A stretch of 5,017 nucleotides of DNA. Source: UBA6398 sp963660485. GTDB taxonomy: Bacteria; Bacteroidota; Bacteroidia; Bacteroidales; Bacteroidaceae. The position numbers and the translations under genes were made by a program. This document shows positions 1-5,017 of the stretch, piece by piece; within the stretch, counting starts at the first letter, position 1; each line of letters begins with the position of its first letter. The notes below the pieces were generated by a model. The model ran no database searches, was not told where the DNA came from, and saw only the letters and a list, made by a program, of their open reading frames with translations. The DNA is taken from the NCBI GenBank assembly GCA_963660485.1, contig CAVKYH010000042.1:1-5017 (forward strand), in the 5' to 3' direction.

Positions 1-45
1 TTTAAATTCCGACGCATCTAATTTAAATTACATGGCCCGGAGTTT
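1..45 (+). repeat. Degenerate 21-bp tandem repeat, left edge
   Basis: This is the same repeat in the same orientation as at 4958-5017. A unit at 4-24 is followed by a more diverged one at 25-45, matching about 12 of 21 positions. Bases 1-13 (TTTAAATTCCGAC) are identical to the last 13 bases of the window. The plus frame from base 2 reads LNSDA, SNLNYMA, RSF and then stops at 47-49, continuing the heptapeptide register of the right edge if the ends are overlapped. Any repeat continuation left of base 1 cannot be seen. Confidence 0.7.
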
Positions 46-150
46 TTAACATTTCGGACACCCTTTTCCGGGCAAGGCTTTTCGCGGGAAAAACGTACCT
101 TTTCCGCCAACTTTAACACCTTATATACAAAAGATTAGCCCTTAGGCGGC
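46..150. other. Downstream non-coding spacer with competing hairpin arms
   Basis: This stretch lies between the left-edge repeat and the operon terminator and holds no supported gene. It contains repeated TTTTC-centred words (around 64, 79 and 100). GCGGGAAAA (84-92) can pair with TTTTCCGC (100-107) with a one-base bulge, while GGAAAA (87-92) could instead pair with TTTTCC (64-69). Neither hairpin is followed by a good T-run, so no function is assigned. Confidence 0.4.
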
Positions 151-188
151 AACAAAAATCCCGCCGCGTTGTTTCGCGACGGGATTTT
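151..188 (-). terminator. Rho-independent terminator of the operon
   Basis: A 14-bp stem (188-175 pairing with 168-155) closes on a 6-nt loop, AAACAA in the minus-strand transcript. It is followed by a T-rich run, TTTTTGTT, that overlaps the base of the stem. The one imperfect pair (179 with 164) is a G-U wobble in the minus-strand RNA but a C-A mismatch in the plus-strand RNA. The T-run is also better on the minus side, so the terminator acts on the operon. It lies 20 nt beyond the TGA of the phosphoesterase gene. Confidence 0.9.
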
Positions 189-208
189 CGGGAAAATTCA
201 AGCACAAA

Positions 209-3200
209 TCATTTCTTCAAATCCACGAACAGACGTTTGATTTCGGGCAGCGTGAGCGCGCGGCCGTACATTCGTGCCAACACCACCTCACCTTTGAGCA
301 AATATTCAGCCACATCGCCGGCATAACTTGCGTCGCCGCCTATACAGAAATACTTGGCGTTGCCCTGCGGAAGCGTAAGCGCACCCGCAAGTTGCGTTTT
401 GCCGCCAAACTTGCCGTCAACATAAATGCTCATAATGGGTGCCTCCACGTCTACAGTCTGCACCACGAGAGCGATATGGTAGTAGGTGTCCTTTTTCACG
501 GGATAATCGTATGCATAAGCCGTGGCATAACTTCCGCTGAAGTATCCCCAGCCCTGAACAACCTCACCCGGTTCGATTCCCACGCCGCCGTTTTGCTGCG
601 AGCTGAGCACTGCGGGAAGCGACGACAGATTTTCGTTGTTCACCATGCAGAGAGCTTCGAGCGTGAAATCGGCCTGCATCGCATCAAGTATCTTGTCGTT
701 ATTTTCATAAGGCACTGCGAAATAGCAATTCTTGTCGTTGCCCGGAAATTTTGCCGCCCAGCGCTTGTAAGTCTCGTTATAATAAGTTTCGGGAGCAGTG
801 TTGCCCACCCTTACAGCGAGAGCCTGTTCGGAAACATCGGTTGCAGTGCCGTTTTCGCCAAACTCTATGTTGAACAAATCAGCCACCGGCGCAGTTTCGG
901 CTATTGTGGAATCTTCTGCCTGCGGTTGGTAATCCTTTACAACGTCTTTGTAAAGCACGAAAACCTCATCGCGCGAAATGGGACGCGAATACAAACGCGC
1001 CACCATCAGATATCCGTTTAACGGGGCATCGCATTTATTGAGCGGATCCAGGGAAGCATCACCTCCAGCCACGAGATAGCGAGAACCTTCTTGCGGAAGA
1101 TTCAGCGGCTCGGGGGTATCGACTTCCCCGGCAGGGTATCCATCGATGTAAAGTTTGAGCTTAGCCCCGTCGTATGTGGCAACGGCGTGATAATATCTGC
1201 CCGCCTGCAGATTTTTTGTGAATCTCAAATCATACCATAGCCCGTCGCCATGACCGCCATACATATGCAGAACTCCGCCGCGCGTTATCCAAAATCCTGC
1301 ACCGCCACCCTGCTGTGCGCTCATGGGACTCTGCTCGCTCACATCAACATCAGAACAGAAAAAGAAGCTCTCCATAGTGAAACTGCTTGTAAGCGCGGTT
1401 TTTATCTCCTCGTTGTCGGAAAAATCAGTCTCGTAGAATTGCGCGCGGCTGCCGTTGAATTTTGCGCCCGTCAGTTTGTAATCGGAATCATAGAAAGGCA
1501 CGGGCACATTTTCCGAAGTAATTACCTTGTTCAGCAGAGGAGATTTGTCGGAGCCAGCACCTCGGTCGTCCACTTTGAGTTCAAACAAATCCGCCTTAGG
1601 CACTTCCACTCCCTCCGCCGGCGTGTATTCTCCCTGTTCAAACTCTTCGCTCTCGATATATTCGCTCTCGTTTCCATAAGGGTCGATTGCCGTAACACGC
1701 GCACGCATCTTGCCATTCCCGTTAATGTTGTCGACAATCACACTCAGGCTCCCGGGCATATCACTCCCGAGATAAAACCTCGAGCAACGGTTGGCCGTTG
1801 CCACAACATTGTTGTCGGCGTCCACAATGTCCACACGGTAATAAAACACTACGTTATTGGCATCATCTTCGGCTATCACGGCTTGCGGGAAAGTAACCCT
1901 GCGCTGCGTAAGTTGGAGCTGCTCGGTAACAACTTGGGTATTTCCGCTTTCAAATGCCGGTTTGGAGCCACGGTAGGCGGCATAGGTGAAATTGGAACCG
2001 TCATAAGGCGCCGGAAATACGAGAGGCTCGCCAATTTCTTCGTTGCGCGCGCCGTCGATTCGGCGAACGGAAAAATTATTCTCGTCTTCAACCGTAACAA
2101 TCATGCCCTCGGCAAGCGTAGATGTGCCCTCGGGACGCTCACCGTCGATATCGATGCCCCTCTGTACGTAGCAGTCAAGATTTCCTCCGTCGTTGAGGCT
2201 CGTAAATCTGTCCTGATGAAAAGTTAGCGGGCAGCGAGACGAAAAATGTGTGTGTCCGCTGAAATCAAATGCCTGGGGGTAATTTTTAAGTACGTCGTAA
2301 ACTTTCTTCGAGCCCCACCCGCCGTCGTGAGGATTGGTTCCCTGCACTGTGGCATAGGGCGGAATGTGCTGGAAAACGAATATCGGTTTGCCGGGATACC
2401 TTTTCGTAGCATCGTCAAGGCTTTGCTGTAAAAACAAGAGGCTTTCTTCGCTATAATCGTCCTCATTTCCGCCCGACATTCCGATGTAGACAAACGGATA
2501 ACCTTTGATGTCGAAATATTTGTTGTGCTCCACGCCGAGCGAATTATAGTTGTCCATCGAACTGTTGCCGTCGTTGGTGTACCATTCATGGTTTCCCATG
2601 ATAAAATATCGGGGCACGTATTCGGGAACTATGTCGTAGTTGTTCATCACGGCGGTCATTTTCTGATATTGTGCGAGATTGCCGTTGTTTGTAAGGTCGC
2701 CGTTTAGAATCAGAGCGTCCACGTCGCTTGTGTTGCCGTATATATTTTTAAGCGAAGTGCTTACCCGGCTTTCTGCGCCCGACACGCCGAAATGTATGTC
2801 GCTCATCACGATAAATGTAGGGAATCCCTCGAATTCTTGCTCCACTATCACCTTTGCCGTCTCGGTTGGTTTTGATGCAAGAGCCACTGTTATTTCGCCG
2901 TAGCGCGTTCCCTGCTGCATTTTGCCTGCCATGAACGTGTAGCTCTTTGTTCCCGTGAAAGGTTCGATGTCTTTCGGTGAAATCCATTCCGACGGTGTGA
3001 AAACGAGAGCGGAGTTTGCCGTGATGTCAAGCAACACTCCGGCATTTATACCCTTTACGCGCACAGTGTCGTCGGTCATGATAAACGCGGGAGCGGTTCC
3101 GAGCTGCACAACATCGATTTGCTGCGAAGCGCCGTCGGGAGCCGCGAGCACCACAACGCCTCTGCGCACGTCCTTGTCGGTATTCTCGGCTGCGCTAACG

Positions 3201-3463
3201 GTTACTTTTCCGCTAGCAGCGTCGATCGTGGTGTTTATCCACTTTGCCGTGGAACGGGGCTTGACTGTGGTGTTGGTCTTTACCCTAAACGTTTCATTGC
3301 CGCCCATGTTGGTGAAATTTATGTGCTTTGCCTTGGCGGGGACATCAAGCCACGTTTGTCCGGGAGCGCCTGTCGCCGTGAGTATCTTGTCTTGCGCCTG
3401 TATGGTAAGGGTTGTGCAGAGCGCGAGAACCAATAGCGGGATTATATATCTCAGTTTTTTCAT
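209..3463 (-). CDS. Exported calcineurin-like metallophosphoesterase with BACON and tandem LamG-like domains
   Basis: This is the second gene of the operon and encodes 1084 aa. A signal peptide covers about 1-23 (MKKLRY, hydrophobic core, QA/Q). Cys16 is preceded by LAL, a poor lipobox, so signal peptidase I is likelier. Two BACON-like beta modules follow: about 29-122 (W75, N94, RRG 100-102, VVQLG) and 123-211 (W160, RYGEITV, VEQ). The metallophosphoesterase domain spans about 215-415 and keeps all family motifs: D222-x-H224, G255-D256, GNHE 290-293, H366 in QHIPP, and GHTH 403-406. It should therefore hydrolyse phosphomono- or phosphodiesters with a two-metal centre. Residues 416-484 are probably its C-terminal cap. 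Residues 485-612 look Fn3/Ig-like, and 623-842 and 860-1084 are duplicated LamG-like modules, probably for glycan or surface binding. The protein ends flush with the second LamG and has no sorting tail. It starts 19 nt after the upstream stop, with no Shine-Dalgarno. GDLT rather than GDxxY argues against a purple acid phosphatase. Substrate unknown. Confidence 0.95.
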   Translation of the reverse strand: MKKLRYIIPLLVLALCTTLTIQAQDKILTATGAPGQTWLDVPAKAKHINFTNMGGNETFRVKTNTTVKPRSTAKWINTTIDAASGKVTVSAAENTDKDVRRGVVVLAAPDGASQQIDVVQLGTAPAFIMTDDTVRVKGINAGVLLDITANSALVFTPSEWISPKDIEPFTGTKSYTFMAGKMQQGTRYGEITVALASKPTETAKVIVEQEFEGFPTFIVMSDIHFGVSGAESRVSTSLKNIYGNTSDVDALILNGDLTNNGNLAQYQKMTAVMNNYDIVPEYVPRYFIMGNHEWYTNDGNSSMDNYNSLGVEHNKYFDIKGYPFVYIGMSGGNEDDYSEESLLFLQQSLDDATKRYPGKPIFVFQHIPPYATVQGTNPHDGGWGSKKVYDVLKNYPQAFDFSGHTHFSSRCPLTFHQDRFTSLNDGGNLDCYVQRGIDIDGERPEGTSTLAEGMIVTVEDENNFSVRRIDGARNEEIGEPLVFPAPYDGSNFTYAAYRGSKPAFESGNTQVVTEQLQLTQRRVTFPQAVIAEDDANNVVFYYRVDIVDADNNVVATANRCSRFYLGSDMPGSLSVIVDNINGNGKMRARVTAIDPYGNESEYIESEEFEQGEYTPAEGVEVPKADLFELKVDDRGAGSDKSPLLNKVITSENVPVPFYDSDYKLTGAKFNGSRAQFYETDFSDNEEIKTALTSSFTMESFFFCSDVDVSEQSPMSAQQGGGAGFWITRGGVLHMYGGHGDGLWYDLRFTKNLQAGRYYHAVATYDGAKLKLYIDGYPAGEVDTPEPLNLPQEGSRYLVAGGDASLDPLNKCDAPLNGYLMVARLYSRPISRDEVFVLYKDVVKDYQPQAEDSTIAETAPVADLFNIEFGENGTATDVSEQALAVRVGNTAPETYYNETYKRWAAKFPGNDKNCYFAVPYENNDKILDAMQADFTLEALCMVNNENLSSLPAVLSSQQNGGVGIEPGEVVQGWGYFSGSYATAYAYDYPVKKDTYYHIALVVQTVDVEAPIMSIYVDGKFGGKTQLAGALTLPQGNAKYFCIGGDASYAGDVAEYLLKGEVVLARMYGRALTLPEIKRLFVDLKK
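212..1597 (-). repeat. Internal duplication: two LamG-like modules in the phosphoesterase
   Basis: Residues 623-842 and 860-1084 of the phosphoesterase align over their full length as diverged copies. The landmarks keep an offset of 237-242 residues: ADLF (624/861), AKF (667/904), QQxGG in the middle, YYH, YIDG/YVDG (772/1014), GGDAS (800/1042) and AR-x-Y (822/1063). The copies are joined by an acidic linker of about 17 residues. Nucleotide identity is not obvious, so the duplication is old or was inherited as a domain pair. The first copy lies at about 1597-938 and the second at 886-212. LamG/concanavalin A-like folds of this kind usually bind carbohydrate. Confidence 0.8.
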
Positions 3464-3482
3464 TTTCGTAAAGGTTTAAGAT

Positions 3483-4694
3483 TTATCTAACATTGATTTT
3501 TACAGATTTTCCTGCTACATTTATTATATATATGCCGCGTTGCAGTGTGGAGGAAGACGGGAGTTGCACGCCGTCGGTGGCATATATTGTGAACGGCAGG
3601 CCACCGCTTACCGCCACTCTGCCGTTTTCCACGCTCACTGTGGGCATGGAGTTTTTCGCATCGTTGATTCCTACCGCCTCGTCGGCCTTCACAAATTTCC
3701 ATACAAAGCCGCTGCCGACCATATTTGCTGCATCGGGAGTTTCGGGTGCTTCGCCGAATGTGGTATTGTTGAGATAGCGCACAATATTGTCCTCGCCGAT
3801 TGAAGAAATCACGAATTCGTCGGCACTCACGGCGTTGACATTCCAAGTTTTCGCCACTATGTTTTGCGCGTCAGCCTCGGGCAGATTGTATTGTCCGTCG
3901 GCGTAGATATCAGATGAGATGCTGTTGCCTGTGGCGCGGTTTATGATTGCCACTTTTCCCGGACGCAGACTCACCAGGCGCCATTGCGCAGCCTCGTTGC
4001 CCGGTTCTTTTCGTGCCACAGCAAACTTGTATTTCGTATCTACCACGGAAGTGTTGTCGAAAACTACCTCGTTGTCGGCATCGGCTTTGCCGCTGACAAT
4101 ATTGTAATAGGGCACGTTCACGGCATTCTGCATCTCGGGGTCATTGGCTTCGGTGAACGGTTTTACGACAAAGCGCGCAGCGTCGCCTTGAGCGTTTTGT
4201 TCCCTCACCATCCACAACAGATAATTGTTTGCGGCGTTGTTGTAAACTGCCGGAAAGCGAAAGATTTCCCCTCCGCCGGGTGCCGGACGGTCGGCTTCAA
4301 ACGAAATGGTGTCGCCGCCGATAATACGGATTTTGAATCTGGCTTCGGCTTTCGGTTTCATCTGCACACTTTCCCATTTGGAATGTTTTGCCGAAAGCCC
4401 GTTGTCCATCTGCAACCCGTCGTAGCGGTTGGTGATGGTGTAGTATTCGCCGTCTTCGGTAGTGAAGCACCAAAGTTGCCGCGCAAGTTTCTCGAAATCC
4501 GAAAAATCTGCCTTGGGCTCGGAATACACATCGCTGCTTGTAGAAAGCAGATACCTCTCAGTTGCCACATTCTGCAGGTAGAACCACCTCACATCGCCGC
4601 CCTGGCTCACGAACGGGGGCAAATCTTGGGCAAAACCTGCAATGCCTATAAACACTAAGGCAAATGCGGATAATATTGATTTTTTCATACGCAT
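3483..4694 (-). CDS. Exported tandem beta-trefoil (ricin-like) lectin protein with short T9SS-like C-terminal domain
   Basis: This is the first gene of the operon and encodes 403 aa. Residues 3-22 form a signal peptide (MKK, hydrophobic SILSAFALVFIGIAGF, then AQ), so the product is exported. Two similar regions follow, at about 28-180 and 193-336. Each looks like a ricin-type beta-trefoil, with QLW (73-75) then YYTITNRYDG (84-93) in the first, and QW (237-238) then VAIINRATG (248-256) in the second. These suggest carbohydrate binding, but the fold is read from pattern only. Residues 341-403 resemble a compact type IX sorting (Por_Secre_tail-like) domain, with GRVAV, FTIYATDG and RGIYIINVAG ending in KINVR. 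No catalytic motif is visible. The start at 4694 (MRMKK) is preferred and 4688 (MKK) is equally possible. The open frame runs up to 5000, but the promoter at 4788-4758 lies inside that extension, and the signal peptide would be buried. The stop is TAA. Specific ligand unknown. Confidence 0.9.
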   Translation of the reverse strand: MRMKKSILSAFALVFIGIAGFAQDLPPFVSQGGDVRWFYLQNVATERYLLSTSSDVYSEPKADFSDFEKLARQLWCFTTEDGEYYTITNRYDGLQMDNGLSAKHSKWESVQMKPKAEARFKIRIIGGDTISFEADRPAPGGGEIFRFPAVYNNAANNYLLWMVREQNAQGDAARFVVKPFTEANDPEMQNAVNVPYYNIVSGKADADNEVVFDNTSVVDTKYKFAVARKEPGNEAAQWRLVSLRPGKVAIINRATGNSISSDIYADGQYNLPEADAQNIVAKTWNVNAVSADEFVISSIGEDNIVRYLNNTTFGEAPETPDAANMVGSGFVWKFVKADEAVGINDAKNSMPTVSVENGRVAVSGGLPFTIYATDGVQLPSSSTLQRGIYIINVAGKSVKINVR

Positions 4695-4757
4695 AGGATT
4701 TATTGGTATTGGTTTGACAAATGGCGAAATTAGATGGATAACATTAAGATTATGTTG

Positions 4758-4788
4758 CAAATATATTAAAACAAATATACCAAACAAA
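4758..4788 (-). promoter_or_regulatory. Bacteroidetes-type promoter of the two-gene operon
   Basis: On the minus strand TTTG (4788-4785) is separated by 19 nt from TATATTTG (4765-4758). This fits the Bacteroidetes primary sigma factor pattern of a -33 TTTG and a -7 TAnnTTTG. Transcription should start near 4750-4753, giving a leader of about 57 nt before the ATG at 4694. A second exact TATATTTG lies at 4779-4772 but has no TTTG at the right distance upstream, so it is the weaker candidate. The position rules out the long upstream extension of the first gene's reading frame. Confidence 0.75.
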
Positions 4789-4957
4789 ATTTTCGTACTT
4801 TTTTCAACAAAAAAAAAACACATATTATTACAAACACACAAAACAGCCTTTTTTGAACAAAACCGAATGATTGTCCCGCAAATTTCCACGCTCGTCTTTT
4901 GCATCGCAAACCTACATTTCGCCCCTCGGAACGGCCACCGGAAACAACAGGTTTGAT

Positions 4958-5017
4958 GCCGCAAAAAACTACACGGCATCTCGTAAAAATTCCAAGGCAT
5001 CTAATTTAAATTCCGAC
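4958..5017 (+). repeat. Degenerate 21-bp tandem repeat, right edge
   Basis: Units of 21 bp lie at 4958-4978 and 4979-4999, with a partial unit at 5000-5017 cut by the window edge. In the plus frame they translate as AAKNYTA, SRKNSKA and SNLNSD(A), a heptapeptide pattern S-x-x-N-[SY]-x-A. The core GCATCTAATTTAAATT (4997-5012) recurs exactly at 14-29, and 4987-5012 matches 4-29 at 24 of 26 bases. The core contains the perfect palindrome AATTTAAATT. I do not know this repeat as a named family. Confidence 0.7.

Larger units (their letters stand above)
155..4752 (-). other. Predicted transcription unit: lectin gene then phosphoesterase gene
   Basis: The unit runs from the predicted start site near 4752 to the terminator ending at 155. 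The two genes are co-oriented with only 19 nt between stop and start (3482-3464). That gap holds no promoter-like TAnnTTTG or hairpin, so co-transcription is the simplest reading. Both products carry signal peptides and sugar-binding-type folds, which fits a shared extracytoplasmic job. No SusC/SusD pair, regulator or glycoside hydrolase lies within the window, so this is not a recognisable polysaccharide utilisation locus as seen here. Confidence 0.75.
4695..5017. other. Upstream intergenic region (323 bp), no supported gene
   Basis: From left to right this holds the leader of the lectin gene (4695-4752), its promoter (4758-4788), an A-rich tract on the plus strand at 4805-4820, an unremarkable stretch at 4821-4957 and the 21-bp repeats from 4958. 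A minus-strand frame runs through it into the lectin gene from an ATG at 5000, but it begins inside the repeat and crosses the promoter, so it is not counted as coding. A plus-strand frame is open from 4871 to the edge without an ATG. No convincing divergent promoter, tRNA or structured RNA was found. Confidence 0.7.

Noticed and set aside
35..73. GCCCGG (35-40) and CCGGGC (68-73) inverted repeat as a plus-strand terminator
   Set aside because: The stem is only 6 bp with a 27-nt loop and no T-run after it.
1250..2227. A 325-codon plus-strand open frame opposite the phosphoesterase gene
   Set aside because: It lies wholly antisense to a well-supported domain-rich gene, its translation is low-complexity in His, Arg and Val with no domain, and it has no promoter or signal. 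It reflects the codon bias of the real gene.
3415..3420. Lipobox making the phosphoesterase a lipoprotein (Cys16)
   Set aside because: The residue before the cysteine is Leu rather than Gly, Ala or Ser, and the hydrophobic core continues past it to a better QA/Q cleavage site.
2955..3479. A 174-codon plus-strand open frame opposite the phosphoesterase N-terminus
   Set aside because: It crosses the operon gap and the start of a real gene on the other strand, and its hydrophobic stretches are the complement of the BACON and signal peptide coding.
3984..4658. A 224-codon plus-strand open frame opposite the lectin gene
   Set aside because: It is an antisense shadow of the real gene, with no recognisable motif and no upstream promoter.
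4898..4910. TTTGC-ATC-GCAAA dyad as an operator
   Set aside because: The arms are five bases long, it is isolated about 110 bp upstream of the promoter, and it has no second copy.
4911..4920. Divergent plus-strand promoter with TACATTTC
   Set aside because: It deviates from TAnnTTTG at the last base and has no TTTG about 19 nt upstream.
4958..5017. CRISPR array
   Set aside because: The repeats are directly adjacent 21-bp units without unique spacers, degenerate from unit to unit, and no cas gene is present.
1..5017. Transposon or insertion sequence bounded by the terminal repeats
   Set aside because: The end repeats are direct, not inverted, and no transposase, integrase or target-site duplication is visible between them.

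Overview
The window looks like chromosomal DNA from a gut-type Bacteroidales bacterium, possibly Muribaculaceae or a Prevotella/Bacteroides relative. The order is supported by two BACON-type domains, a Bacteroidetes-style promoter (TTTG, 19 nt, TATATTTG), ATG starts without a Shine-Dalgarno sequence, and a short C-terminal domain resembling type IX secretion sorting tails. The family-level placement is a guess.

Both real genes lie on the minus strand and appear to form one two-gene operon, read from right to left. A promoter at 4788-4758 is followed by a leader of about 57 nt. The first gene (4694-3483) encodes a 403-residue exported protein with two tandem beta-trefoil (ricin-like) lectin regions and a short beta-sheet C-terminal domain. 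After a 19-nt gap comes the second gene (3463-209), a 1084-residue exported protein. It has two N-terminal BACON-like modules, a complete calcineurin-like metallophosphoesterase domain, an Fn3/Ig-like linker and two duplicated LamG-like (concanavalin A-fold) modules. A strong intrinsic terminator at 188-151 lies 20 nt past its stop codon.

The likely theme is an exported pair in which a lectin-like protein and a phosphoesterase carrying carbohydrate-binding modules act on the same extracellular or periplasmic glycan or phospho-glycan. The phosphoesterase chemistry is well supported by its metal-ligand motifs. The substrate, the mutual partnership and the final location are inference.

The flanks are non-coding by conventional criteria. 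The 323 bp upstream of the operon holds the promoter, an A-rich tract and, at its far end, degenerate 21-bp repeat units. A copy of the same repeat, in the same orientation, opens the window at base 1. The last 13 bases of the window equal the first 13, so the piece is either bounded by a dispersed minisatellite or could close into a circle. I see no integrase, transposase, replication gene, CRISPR array, tRNA or rRNA. Apart from the flanking repeat, this is a fairly ordinary Bacteroidales accessory operon.
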